Below are positions 1 through 11,065 of a stretch of 64,000 bases of DNA, piece after piece (position 1 is the stretch's first letter; every line of letters starts with the position of its first letter). The notes under the pieces are model-generated. The model did no database searches. It was not told where the DNA came from and was given only the letters and a program-made list of their open reading frames with translations. A program made the translations under genes and the position numbers. Source of the DNA: Hyphodiscus hymeniophilus (lineage: Eukaryota > Ascomycota > Leotiomycetes > Helotiales > Hyphodiscaceae); assembly GCA_016508695.1 (NCBI GenBank), contig VNKQ01000012.1, positions 744,001-808,000 on the forward strand, in the 5' to 3' direction.

Positions 1-1154
1 TATTATACTTGACGAGCTCTAGCACGCATGCATGGTGGACATACCCTTTGTTCGCTCCATATGTTTTAAAGCTTGAGTTATCCGGTACGTTATCAACGGA
101 TGGGGGCTAGATTCTGTTTTGGATCGGAAGGGATATTTCGGGGTTCGGCAGCGCGAGATGAGCATATTATTCTTTCATAGGAAGATAGTAGAATGTGTCA
201 TGTATGTATGGAATGGACGTGTGACGATATCAGCGGAGATGCTGTATTCATAGATGCAATGACATGACCAGAATTTCGATTCAATACATATCTAGAAGGT
301 TTCTTCCGAGTCTCTTCGAGGAGTTGACGGGGAAATGTAAGCGCAATGGCCAGAGTCGAGCGGGTAATGTATAAGCTGAGGTGAGGCCTCACTTGTCTCA
401 CACTCGAATCATTATTTTGAAAGGTGCATCTTTTTCTCGTGTTTAATTCAATGTAACCCCCCTTTTCTTTCAGCTTGGTTGTATGCAGCTTGGTTCTATG
501 TAGGAGGGAGTATGGAGAGAGGTCAGAAGGGTGCTTGTTGGTTGCCTCGATGATCGCAGGTACAAGCAAGGAGGTAGATGTACACTACCTATTTCAGATA
601 ACCGTGGCAGGACGGGTCTTGGGCGAATGGGGACCTGGTGGACGACCCCCGCTTTACCAAGGCGCGCACCGGCGTGCTTCTGGTGCTTAGTCAGATATGG
701 GTGGATATGCGCAGTCAGATCTGAGTTCCTATTTGTCTTCCCAACTTCTCCTCCCCTCGGGCCTCGTTCAGAGGCCGTCGCTACGGGGGTACCAATAGGA
801 CTCGGACCGTGGTCGCGGATATGATACGATCGTCCAGAGCGCACGCGAATGCTGACTGTACTGGGATACTGGGAGGCCCGTATGTGGTGAATTGTACGTA
901 CCATGGTGAACCCTTATGCCCATACACTACAACATCTACCTAGTGGGACGTTGATCGTGGATGTTTCTCGCTCCCTTGATGGCATCCAAATCCTTGAATA
1001 TGCCGAGTTCATCAAAGATTCAAAGCTGAGGCTTGTTTAGATCTTCCCTTAACCGATGGTCAGCTTTTGATGTATGTGTATGTATACACATGCTTATCTC
1101 AACTCTCTGTCACCTTTTCTCTCTCTTTGTATCTTTTCATTTTTGCATTTTACC
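1..1154. other. Intergenic, no supported gene
   Basis: Open frames occur on both strands between about 200 and 900, but they overlap each other, lack splice-consistent structure and resemble no family I know. A short perfect palindrome (GTGAGGCCTCAC) lies near 380. The last 150 bases probably hold the promoter and leader of the monooxygenase gene that follows, with pyrimidine-rich stretches near 1100-1150, as is common upstream of fungal start codons. Confidence 0.5.
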
Positions 1155-3952
1155 ATGAAGTCAGACGAAAACTCTCTCGACTTCAAAGTCATAATCCTTC
1201 GGCGGAGGGATCGCCGGATTGACGTTGGCGAACTCCCTGGAAAGAGCGGGAATCGACTACGTACTTCTCGAGGGGCGCAGAGAAATCGCCCCGCAGGTTG
1301 GTGCTTCCATCGGACTGCTGCCTGGCGGTGGCCGTATTCTTGATCAGCTGGGTGTTTACGATGAAATCGAATCACACACTGCTACACCCAGGTTCGATGT
1401 CATGTGGGCGGATGATGCGAAGAGAAAGATCGTCGAATCAGCTTCCGCTAAGTTGCTCAAAGCTCGGTGAGTAGGCTTTTCTGTTAATCTCTGAAGGCAC
1501 CTTTGCTGAGGTGGATGGATGGGGCTGATTTCTGACGCAGCTTTGGTTACAAAGTTGTCTTTCTAGACCGTCAAATCGTTCTGCGGGCCTTGTTTGAGAG
1601 ACTGGAAGATAAATCTAAGGTTGTTCTTGGCCGTCGTGTTGTGAGTGTAGACCACTCTGAGAAGGGTGTGACTGTCCACTGTGAAAACGGGAATACATAC
1701 ACCGGAGACGTTGTCGTTGCTGCAGATGGCGTGCATAGCTTTGTCAGAACAGAGATGCGGCGGTATGCTGATCTTCAGGATCCGGGACTCATGGCTTGCG
1801 ACCAAAAAAGTCTGTTTACTCCCAGTCTCAAGTCCTATCACTGACAATTAATGTCCTCGCAGGTCTCTCCGCAGAATATACATGTCTCTTTGGCATAGCG
1901 ACTCCAGTTCCCGGAATAGAAGAGGGATACCTCCACCGGGTTTACAATAAAGGTTTCTCGTTCATGACGATAGGAGGATTGGGTGCACGATGCTATTTCT
2001 TTGTTTTCAAGAAAATGGATAAGAGGTATTTTGGGGATGCTGTCCCAAGCTTTACCAAGGCGGAATAGGAGAGCCATGCGCAGTTCTTCTTGAACTCGTT
2101 CGTTGGTGGCAAGAATGGGACTACGAAATTCAGTGATGTTTGGACCAGACGCACCTCATCCAAGTTCGTCGCTACAGAGGAAGCTTGTAGGTCCCCTGGT
2201 CTAGTAGTCCTGTCACATATTTATTGATGGATACTATGTTTTCCGTGTGCAATGCTGACTTCAGAACCTCGCAGACAACAAGAATTGGTGCTGGGGAAGA
2301 TTTGCCTGTGTGGGTGACTCGATCCATAAAGTTACACCAAATGTCGGGGCTGGTGGCAATGCAGCCATGGAAAGTGCAGCTGCATTGGCAAACAGTCTAC
2401 ATCAGCTTCTCAGCAATAGCGACAATAAGCCCAGTCTAGATGATGTTTCTGCAGCCTTAAACACTACCACATCAGCCGAGAAAACCGTATGAAGTCGATC
2501 GTCGAGGACGCCAACAATTTCACTCGCCTCGAGGCATTCCGAAGCTGGAAGCATAGGCTTTTGGCACTTTATTTCATTCCGTACTCAGGAGGCTTCCTTG
2601 CCGATTCATGGAGTAATACTATTGTTGGTTCTAAGAAGCTGGACTTCCTGCCGCGTCCGAAGAGGAGTGTGGGTGTCAATATGCCCTTTGGAACTGAGCA
2701 TGGAATCGGCACAGGGATGGCTATTTGGAAGAGAGCGCTGATTGCACTACCTCTTCTTGCTCTTTCCTATGTTGCAAATTCATGCTTCAACTTAACTCTA
2801 GTTGGGGTCTCACCCTATCTGCGGAAAGCCGTTACCACGGGTTTTGTTAATGAGCAGTTTGGAATCGTTCCTGTTCGAGGCCACTTCACGGGCTTTGCAA
2901 AACTGGACGACTTCGTGCGCCCTTTCGTCCTAGCTTTCACCCCTTCCATTGCAGGGCTCGATCACAGTAAGTGGCTCCGCATTGCTTACTCCTTCCTACT
3001 GAATGCTGACGAGCAGACTCAGCCGCCACCAGCGGATCTGTAGATACCCTACTCACTCCGCAGAGGCTCCAGATGATCAGCTTTCTAGCCGATATAATAC
3101 CTGTCCACGCTATATGGATGATTGAAAGTCTGCGTCGAGGAAGCGCGATGACGCTCATGACAACGTTCGTCCCCTTTTGCATGCCGTCCGCTCTTTTTTC
3201 TTTGGCGCCACTAACTTCGCTCCAGGCCTTTAATATTTGCGAGTTACTATCAACTCAGAGGAATTGGGCTCATAGCTCCGATCTACTACTTCCTCCACTA
3301 CATATTCCTCCCACCATCCAAGTTTCACGCTGCCGACAACCGTCTCGTTCGACTGCCGTTCGCCAAGACTCTCATTCCAGCACTCGCAATCGGTTACCTT
3401 CTCCCGGGAATTGGCATGTATTGGCCGCCATCCTCCATCCATACTCGCCAGGGATTCAATTTTGTTTGGCAATTCTTCCCTCTGTGGACTACTCTCCTAA
3501 ATGGGCTCTTCGCACGCCTGTTGAAAGATACGACGGAAACCGATAAAGTCGACAATGTCACCGCAGACTTACCTTATCTGCGCACTACATATGGCTTCGC
3601 CAGCGCAATCTCAGCCGCAGCATATACATATGTTTATTGTTCCTCGCCCGTATCGCACTTGGAAATATTCTTCGCGGGGGTTAGTGATCCAGATGCCCGA
3701 GTTGGGAGCTTGACAGAAGGCATGGGGAGGTTCCTGAAGTATGACTATCTATTTGCATCCGCCAGTGGGGGACTTTGGATCCTGCTCTGTTTCTGGGATT
3801 TGAAAATCGCAGGGAGATTACGTACTGGTTGGGTGAAGATTCTAGGGGTAATGGCATTGACCACCCTCTGTAGTGGTCCTGGAACAATGATGGGGGTCAT
3901 GTGGGCGTGGAGAGAGGAGATACTGGCGATAAAGGAGGTGCAGGAGAGGTAA
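1155..3952 (+). pseudogene. FAD-dependent monooxygenase (PaxM-like) fused to polytopic membrane domain, broken
   Basis: The translated pieces match a flavin monooxygenase of the PaxM/UbiH type: an N-terminal Rossmann GGGIAGL motif, a VVAADGVHSFVR (DG) motif, and a GDSIHKVTPNVGAGG FAD-ribityl motif. A C-terminal region of about 400 residues follows, rich in hydrophobic helices and ending near 3952. Such fused proteins occur in fungal terpenoid and meroterpenoid pathways; a cyclase-like role for the tail is inference. Introns read as 1467-1540, 1810-1862, 2187-2274, 2967-3016 and 3165-3225, all with good borders. Three lesions break the frame. There is one extra base at about 1197-1200 inside the GGGIAG codons, an in-frame TAG at 2066-2068, and a missing base near 2460 just before RMKSIVED. 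The remaining coding sequence is well preserved, so loss is recent or assembly errors contribute. No neighbouring biosynthetic genes were found. Confidence 0.85.
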
Positions 3953-4564
3953 TTTAGATCGAGGACTCTCAGGTGCCGAAGAGGCTCTCTTACGGCACTT
4001 CCTGGATCTAAGAAAGGAGGTTGCTGGTTAGTGCTACACTGCTGGCAGCAGCGGACCAGCTTAGCACACTGAAAAGAGAATCTTGGAACATGTTTTGGCG
4101 ATACTCGTGTATGCAGAAATGGCCGCCTTGTCAACCCCCGGAAGAAGGAAGTCAGTTTTGGCAGCTCAACGGCCGAATAGAACTGCCCTCGTAATGAATT
4201 AGTTGTCGTACAGCTCACCAGAGGCCGGCTGGACATAGGTCAGGTAGTGGTACCCGTGTCTTCTTGGCTTTCTTGGCGCTGGTTGTCGATCATGTTCGTG
4301 AACCATATTGGTGGCCTTTCAAGGAAGTCAGAACCACCACAGGCCGCCGCGGATAGTGACTGAGACTTTTTCACGACTCGAGACGAGCGCCATTCTTGGC
4401 CGGTACTACCGGTGATCCTAATATAGGATTTATCGACTTTAAGGGGAAGCGAAGACGTTCGCATTACACCTGTCGGACTTCTCAAGAGTCTTGGCTGTGC
4501 AATGGACAGTGAGACTTCGTCACTAATTTCGCAGATTTCGATGGAGCAGTGGAATGAAGGAATG

Positions 4565-4571
4565 TATATAA
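4565..4571 (+). promoter_or_regulatory. TATA box of the small Ser-rich gene
   Basis: A TATATAA element lies about 120 bases before the ATG at 4688. It is followed by a C/T-rich, A-poor leader (CCTTTCCCTCTCC) typical of fungal core promoters. The rest of 3953-4687 holds no gene I can support; frames on the minus strand there are antisense or random. Confidence 0.45.
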
Positions 4572-4687
4572 CGGCGGCGCCTTTCCCTCTCCTTGAACAG
4601 CAATCAACATCATCTCCGGCATTTAATCAATTCTCAAATATTCTCGAACTTTGCAGGATATTTGTCTCACTCATCGCACAATCAACC

Positions 4688-5016
4688 ATGTCTTCCTCTC
4701 CACGATTCGCTCGCACGGGTAAGAAGTGTTGTTAGCCTGTCGAGTATTGGACATGATGAAGCCATAAACTAACACGATCATACGTCCAGAACGCTCCTCC
4801 TCCCATGCACCTTGTACATCTGCTACTTCTTCCACCGGGAGCTGGCTCGTTCTCACAAGCGAAACCAGAAGCCCATCCGCTTCGACTACCTCAGCCTCCC
4901 AGACCTCCCAGCTTACTTGCGCTTTTCATGCCGCGAGGACAACCCAGGTCTTCAGACCCATCTCCAACGTCGATGCCGACAGAGACCTTTTTCTCCGACG
5001 AGCCCGTGACAACTGA
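4688..5016 (+). CDS. Small Ser/Thr-rich hypothetical protein
   Basis: Two exons (4688-4718 and 4790-5016) flank a 71-nt intron with a GTAAGA donor, a CTAAC branch point and a CAG acceptor, giving an 85-aa product. The protein starts MSSSPRFART, is dominated by Ser, Thr and Ala in the middle, and ends in a more ordered piece (ISNVDADRDLFLRRARDN). I do not recognise the family. The promoter (TATA box, pyrimidine-rich leader) and the strong intron argue that it is expressed. A second frame across the second exon also looks protein-like but cannot be reached from this ATG. The product has no signal peptide or membrane segment, so a cytosolic or nuclear small protein is the default guess. Confidence 0.45.
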
Positions 5017-5319
5017 TTTAGACTGCACAAAGAATAGTGTCAGTGGCACTTCGGTGCGGGTGTTACTGTAATTTTGCGTTACAATCGCAATTTTGTTGGT
5101 GTCTGTTTAGGAAGAAGGTATTTAGCAGAGTTGAACCTGAATATCATGTATATTTCGATCCACGTGACCGGCTAGTCTATAAGAGGCTAGAGGGTGGTTG
5201 GGACAAAGGAACGATAGGATCGTGTTGGTATCACGGATGAACTTGTTCGATTGGCAGGCAAAGTAGTAATGAGAATGAATTGGTGACATTTCTGGCGCGT
5301 TTATTTAGTATTCTCAACT
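5017..5319. other. Short intergenic region
   Basis: This stretch separates the convergent small Ser-rich gene and coiled-coil gene. A 67-codon frame at 5037-5240 has no recognisable features and no intron support. It probably holds the 3' ends of both neighbours. Confidence 0.4.
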
Positions 5320-6438
5320 CTACAATCGCAACGTTACTCCATAACATCCCAAAGCACACAGCGAAACGACCACCAAAACAAAAGCAAATGCGATCCATGA
5401 GCGACCTCCCGGTCCTTCTACTGCGAGCATCCGATTTTGCCAACCAGGTTCAACAAATTCAGCTATTTCGACTGATCTACCCAGCTCGCCTGGAGCAACT
5501 GGAGCAACTGGATCAACTGGAGCAACTTGATCAACTGGATCAACAGGGTCAACAGGTTCGGCACGCTCAACAGTCTCGGCAGGCTTGGCAGGCTTCGCGG
5601 GCTCGGCACGCTCTCTCTGGCTGAGCTTATCCTGGAGCTCTGCCACTTGCTCTTCCAGAAAGACGATCTCGAACTCGAGCTCGTCAATGAGCTCGGTGTT
5701 TCTTGATGCTTCGAACGCTTCTAAGCTGCGAAGAGACTGGCCTTGTGCATCAAACTTGAGCCGTTGGAGGTTGAGTTCGTCTTTGAGATCTTGGATGGTG
5801 AGCTCTTTGCCAATCAGCTCCTTCTTGACCTTGTCGAATTGCTCTTTGCCTTCGCTGATAAGGTCCTTTGCACAGTTGACTTTAAATATCTTCTCCTTAC
5901 GTACTTCTACTAACTCCTTTTCTGCTTCGGTGAGTTCGGCTTCCTTCTCCACTAATTCTTTTCGGGCTGCCTCGACCAAGAGCTTGAAGAAAGCGACCGA
6001 TTCCTTCTCACGCTCCAGAGCCTTAAGCACTTCTGAATTCTCTTGGTAATGCGCCCATTCCCTTTCCTTCTCCTCGGCCTGTACCTGAAGCCTATCGATG
6101 GTTATGGCCGCCGTCGACAGTTCACTTCGCAAGGCGTTGGTCAACTTTGTCTTTCCCCGAATCTGAGTTCCGAGGCTTTTTTTCTTTCCTTCGGCCTTTG
6201 TCACCTCCTGTTGAAGTGTGGGAACCATGTCGGCTCGTTTCTGGCACGAGGCCAACTGTTGTTCTGTTGCATGGACTTGGGCAGTAAGCTTTTCGATAAT
6301 TTCGGTGTGCTCGTCAACTTGGCTTCGCAGAACAGAATTTTCCCGATCCTTTGCTTCTCTCTCAGATGGAGGATGATGAATAAGGATAGTTGTGGGCCTG
6401 ACAGATTGAAATCTTAGAGATGAGCTAGTTAGTATCAA
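5320..6438 (-). CDS. Tail-anchored coiled-coil protein with Pro-Val-Asp repeats (5' end uncertain)
   Basis: About 370 codons are open. Residues about 25-270 are a long charged heptad-type coiled coil (Glu/Lys/Leu-rich). They are followed by a Pro/Ala segment and by 3-residue repeats such as PVDPVDPVDQVAPVDP, encoded by a 9-bp tandem DNA repeat at about 5495-5560. A single strong hydrophobic helix (WIAFAFVLVVVSLCALG) ends the protein, so a C-terminal membrane anchor facing the cytosol is likely. The open frame begins without an ATG and is preceded by a branch point (CTAAC) and a CTGTCA-G acceptor at about 6396-6400. A short first exon upstream is therefore expected. A candidate ATG at 6583 has a TAG before the donor, so the gene may be damaged. 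The first in-frame ATG inside the exon is at 6228. Function is unknown. Confidence 0.55.
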   Translation of the reverse strand: MILTSSSLRFQSVRPTTILIHHPPSEREAKDRENSVLRSQVDEHTEIIEKLTAQVHATEQQLASCQKRADMVPTLQQEVTKAEGKKKSLGTQIRGKTKLTNALRSELSTAAITIDRLQVQAEEKEREWAHYQENSEVLKALEREKESVAFFKLLVEAARKELVEKEAELTEAEKELVEVRKEKIFKVNCAKDLISEGKEQFDKVKKELIGKELTIQDLKDELNLQRLKFDAQGQSLRSLEAFEASRNTELIDELEFEIVFLEEQVAELQDKLSQRERAEPAKPAKPAETVERAEPVDPVDPVDQVAPVDPVAPVAPGELGRSVEIAEFVEPGWQNRMLAVEGPGGRSWIAFAFVLVVVSLCALGCYGVTLRL

Positions 6439-6673
6439 ATAGTAATCGTGAATTCTCTCGAGATATAACGTCTATCCCTGCAGGCCGAAACCCCCAGGAT
6501 ACCGAGAATGCTGTGGTCTGACTTATTCTCTAGCTTACCTTCTTCAGCTATTGTTCAACGGAATCAACTTGCAGCTCATGCATAACTTACTATAAGTTAC
6601 GTAGTTTGGTGGAGCTGATCACGTCATTCATCTTCACAACGGATCAACATCAGTACTAGAATTGTCCCCGCAG

Positions 6674-7012
6674 CGTGTTCAACTGGCAAAACAGACTCAT
6701 CCCACAGACCTGTCTGTCAGGATCGAAGAGCTTACGAAAGAACTTGGTCAAATGCGTCAAGAGGTTCAATTCTACCGAGAAGGAGGATTTGAGAATCTGC
6801 ACAGGCTACGCGAAACATGCTACGACGTTTATCAGCAGCTGTATCTAGCCAATTACCTCGATCATAATTTTGACCGGTTGAATGAGCTCATAGTCCAACT
6901 TCATCGCGGACTAGAGGACTCTGTACGGCGTGAGGTCCGCGCTGAAAAAGCTTGGATGGAATTCTGGGGGATAGAGTATAACGACAAGAAATACGAAGGG
7001 GAGTTGATTTGA
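6674..7012 (+). pseudogene. Orphan last exon of a helical fungal protein
   Basis: An open frame of 112 codons starts right after a CCCCGCAG acceptor and runs to a stop at 7010-7012, but it contains no plausible start codon and no upstream exon is visible. The peptide is strongly helical (PTDLSVRIEELTKELGQMRQ, then Leu/Glu/Arg-rich segments ending in AEKAWMEFWGIE). The sequence looks conserved in composition, not random. I read it as the surviving 3' exon of a duplicated gene. It could instead be the last exon of an alternative transcript of an unseen gene; RNA evidence would decide. Confidence 0.4.
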
Positions 7013-8470
7013 CCAGAATGGCACATATAATATATATTCATGTCAACTTAGCACAAAACCAAGACAAATTGATTCCACAACGCGCAACCCGTTCCACGGT
7101 CTTGACGGAAGAAAATCCCGAAGAAGATAATCGTAATGCACCAGCTCTCTTCTGTTCGTCATACCCGCTAATTACCAGCCCCGGTAAGTCCTATGAAAGA
7201 GTGTTAGATAATCTAGCCACGCACTTCATCGTAGCTTGGACGTAGGTTTACCAAAGTGGAGATGATGGTTAGATATTGTATCGCGTCGATGGGAGACAGG
7301 TGTGATCAACCTGTAGTCGAATGACTGCAGCTGGCACCCCGAGCATCGAAAATGGAGACATTCGGGAAGCTTGCAGATGCTACTTTCCAAATCAAGGGTT
7401 TGTGAGTTGTCGCAAGAGCAACAACGCCAACGCCAACGCCAAACCATTGCGCAGACTCACGGGGAGATGTAGGTATAGATGGAAGGGGCAGTGAATGTCG
7501 AGCTCAATTGGAACATGCGATCTCAAGCAGAGCACAGAGGTCGCATGAAAAGCCCTGAAATAGAAGCATACATTGCAATCGAGTTCTGCTCTCGTGCGGT
7601 CATATGACGAAAACGCGGCTAATATTGAAGATTGACATGATCAAAAGATGATCAACTAATTCCAAGGCGTTGCTACAACACTCCTGGCTGACTGTGTAAT
7701 AGGGCTGTGTAGAAAGAATTGACCCGTGGCATGACCAGCGTATGGTGGATGATCCGACTACGAAGCATGACCCGTCGACGAAGGACGACCGAACTACGAA
7801 GTACGACTCGACCACGGTGGACGAGCCATCCCTGACCACAGGACGACCAAAATATACCTGGTCTTATCTTTCGTTTTCTCGTCACCGGGATTTGGCTCAG
7901 GGAAGTATGCCAGCTCTAGCGCTCATTTCCATGTTCCACGGAGCACTAGTATCATGCTTATTCGAAAATCCACCTGCCTATTCGCTTATGATATCCGAGA
8001 TCAGCCTAAGATAAAGAGGTATCTCCACCGACGACGCCCGGCCCTTAAGCGACGGAGCCCCACGTTGGATCACTTGAAGGCTCATAGCACATGGGGCGGC
8101 CGAAAACAATAGCGATACTGCAGCACCAACAGCTCCATGTAACAAACCTTGAAACCTGGTAGTGGTACAGGGGCCAGTTGGTTTGACGCTGTCACTGAAT
8201 CAAGTATATGAATAATAACCGTTGTTGTTACTAAGTATAGTATGAAGATACCGTGATCCCACTAATATGCTTATGGTTCTGTTGTTACTAATCGAGCCTC
8301 AAGGTGTAAGCCTTACTGTATTTGTAATATCCCACTTCTACGAGGCATCTAAATTTCAAGTGGAACGGACTCCATTTTGTCAACTACTATCTATCACAAC
8401 GCAGAAAACTTGTCCAATCTTAACCATAAAGAAGTGTCCTTGTGATAAGGAGATTGAATGCGTTTTTGGA
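7013..8470. other. Intergenic with degenerate short repeats
   Basis: No gene is supported here. Between about 7745 and 7845 the plus strand carries imperfect repeats of GAC(T/G)ACGAAG-like units. They give a meaningless Asp/Thr/Lys repeat peptide in one frame and a Val/Ser-rich one on the other strand. A run of CCAACGC units lies at 7427-7442. Both look like expanded simple sequence. Confidence 0.4.
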
Positions 8471-10287
8471 TCATCCTCCGCACTGGAAGTCCATATCCGA
8501 GGACGACACTCTCCACGTCTCTCGTAGAGATGGCTGAAAGTCCAATTGAACAAATCGTACCTGCTCATCCATACTCTGCTTTACGTGCTTACGAGCCTTG
8601 TCGGCGACGGAGTTATCTGCACAAACTTTTAAGGTTGTATAAAGGTTAGTGCACCTGGCCGCTCGATTCAAAGTGAGAATGGCTCCTACCAGATACTACC
8701 AACGCTCCTTTCCGTGCCTCAAATTCGGCCTCCAGGGTCCTTTTTACATTTAATGGATGAGGAACTTCTCTTAAGTGATCGCTAATCAGCTTCATGTCAC
8801 CTCCACAACTCGGTGTATGGATAGTGATATCGAGGATCAACGATATGTCAGCTAAGGAAAAGATCCAGGCAAAGGGTTCTGTACATATCCTTTATCTGCG
8901 TCCAAAAGCTGATCCATTCGGTGCTTGACCCATCGCTCGTGTCCTAAGTCTGGTTGAGACATTGATTTAACCTGACAGAGGGGTGTGCCACTCACGTTGC
9001 TCCTTTATCTCCCAGTAAAGTCGTATGCGACGCGTTTTTACAGCGCAATCATTATACCCACCAACGAGTTCTTTGATGAATGGTATGTGACTGGCAATAC
9101 CGATTCCGGTTGCGAGCATGATCACTGTCCCATATTCTCCAAAGCCATGTCCCGTGCCATACGGCCCATCGATGAATGCAAGAAGGCTCTTATCCAGATG
9201 CCGGCCGAGATCGGCGGTGAAGCCAGCCCTTGACTTCACCAGGAGAGATATCTGCTCTGGCTCCCACCATGTGACCATGAAAGGATGCCCTCGAAGCCCT
9301 CTGAAGAAACCAAGTTTGGGGATTGACAGGAATACGAACTGGCCTGCTTTGACCTCCCACGGTCTAGGGACAGTGATGTCGACTTGGAATACGTTGGACA
9401 TGCTAGTTAGAGATTTCTCCATTTCGTATCTGTCTGCCGGTCGCGTCACCAGGGCTCTTGCAAATTTTCTACCATAGGAAACGTTCCGGAATGCGAACCA
9501 GGCCCAGTGGCAGAACGTTGCCAGAGTCCACAGAGATACGCCTGACCACAAGAACACCTCTGCCGGCTTTTTGGAAGGGACGTGGCCCCAGAGGGCGATT
9601 AAAACCACGATAGAGAGTACGAGATGCGAATTCAGGAACCATTCATACAGTGCGCGTCTCACGAGGCGGATCGAAACGATCAAAATGACTCCAGATGCAG
9701 AAGCTGCCTGTTTCAAGGTCATCAGTTGACGCTTTTTATTCAGCTGGAGCCTGACGTACCACAACTCCGGTCCAGTTACTCATCGTCCTCCACGAGATTC
9801 CTTTACTCCTCAATGAAATAAGCGTGTGCAGTGACATCTGCGCAATTGCTGTCCTGCCGAACCATTGATGAGTGCCAATGCTGGTACGAACTGAAATTCC
9901 AAGCAGACTTGTGATGAGGCTGAGCCGCGGGCCACAGAAGAGCGGGATTAGGTTGATAATTGACATGGTAGCGGCACGAGAACCCATTTCGGCTTTTTCC
10001 CCAATCTTGACTATGAGGAAGTTTGCGAGGAGGTACAGAGATACAAGCAAGACTTGAATTCGCGTTGCTGCTCCTAAGAGGGGAACCCGGGGGAACAAAT
10101 GTGGATACACCAAGCGTTTGAGTAAGTAATATTTGGCTACCGGCCATTTTGAAGTAAGTGTGCAGTAGATAGTATACAACAGCAGCCAGGCTGTGAAGAT
10201 ACAGGCACAAATGAACGAATACCATGAGGGCACATCGAAATGAGCGATAATTGAAGAGATAAAAACTAAATACGAAGTGAACGACAT
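8471..10287 (-). pseudogene. Ferric/cupric reductase, transmembrane (FRE type), one splice acceptor lost
   Basis: Five exons (9760-10287, 8996-9707, 8885-8943, 8690-8837, 8471-8625) have phases that sum exactly to 533 codons plus stop. The protein has several membrane helices and the two bis-histidine heme pairs H140/H154 and H204/H218, spaced 14 residues each. It then has an FAD-binding GHPF motif and a NADPH-binding ATGIGIASHIPF motif, and ends in the family's VQLDFQPS tail. It would move electrons from cytosolic NADPH across a membrane to reduce extracellular Fe(III) or Cu(II). The third intron (8838-8884) has a GTACAG donor and a CTGAC branch point but ends TTG instead of TAG. A single change at 8839 would restore it. 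Without that acceptor the reading frame is lost, so the gene may be a very young pseudogene or spliced unusually. All other introns are canonical. Confidence 0.85.
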
Positions 10288-10658
10288 GATTGTATGAAGA
10301 AGTGAGAGATTTTCTCGACCGTTGAACGTGAAAGCGCCAGCCCAAGTATGGAAGTTCCTTTCGTAACCTTGCCTCGCACGTAGGCACTGATCTCCTCAAA
10401 AGACGATCAGGCCGCCCCGCTTGGAGTTTGGCTGACTCATAAATTGGAGGGGCATTGCTCTAAAGGGGTCAGGAAACGACGACCCCCCTTTCGCAGACGA
10501 TCAGCCAGAGGTGGTGCACCACCCATGCTGATCGAGCGATGGGTAAGACCATCCTGTCAAAGATGCTGACCACATAATAAGGGCCGCATGGTCGCTCACG
10601 AGAAAAACATTCGGTATTTTCACCAAACCCTTCTTCAAGTGGACTCCAATCACGAGCC

Positions 10659-11065
10659 ATGTCAGAGAAGTTTCGAAAAACGAGGAACAACTACTTCAAA
10701 AGAGGCTATAAGATCGGTCAGGCAAGTCAAGCCAAGGTGTTCGTCTTGATAGAAAGGAATGGTAAATTTTACCAATTTATGAACACGGACCATCCATTTT
10801 GGGTATCTCGGGCAGATATTGTAAGCTCGATAGCCCCAGAACGCTCCGCTCCCACACTAATCGTTCCAAGGACCGCAGACTAGTCATGTCCAAAACTGCT
10901 GCGGATTATGAGACCAATACTGGAGCAAGCAAGAGCGCCGCGATCTCTGCAGCCGCTGCGGCGGAGACTTCTGCCCCCCCGATTCTTGGTACAGCCCCAA
11001 CGCTACAGCTAGATTCGGGCTCTCAGTATGGCTTAGAAGAATGGAAGAAGCTACTCTTCAATTGA
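10659..11065 (+). CDS. Small MADS-box-like protein
   Basis: Two exons (10659-10820, 10871-11065) are joined across a 50-nt intron (GTAAGC donor, CTAAT branch point) and give 118 aa. Residues 5-45 (RKTRNNYFKRGYKIGQ, AKVFVLIERNGKFYQF) resemble the compact fungal MADS-like fold: a basic helix followed by two strands. They are much shorter than canonical MADS factors and lack a K-box or activation region. The second exon encodes an Ala/Ser-rich tail ending EEWKKLLFN. It probably acts in the nucleus or is a degenerate DNA-binding relative; either is inference. Between the ferric-reductase start (10287) and this gene lies about 370 bp that should hold both promoters. Confidence 0.55.

Noticed and set aside
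470..904. 144-codon minus-strand frame
   Set aside because: Overlaps other open frames, has random composition and no domain or intron; long frames occur by chance in GC-richer stretches.
8400..8527. C2H2 zinc-finger-like string on the plus strand (CPCDKEIECVF ... VHIRGRH)
   Set aside because: It lies partly over the last exon of the ferric reductase on the other strand, whose phases are exact; Cys/His spacing is also not standard, so it is chance.
1155..10287. Secondary-metabolite gene cluster around the FAD monooxygenase
   Set aside because: No PKS, NRPS, prenyltransferase, terpene synthase or P450 gene is present; the nearest genes are unrelated.
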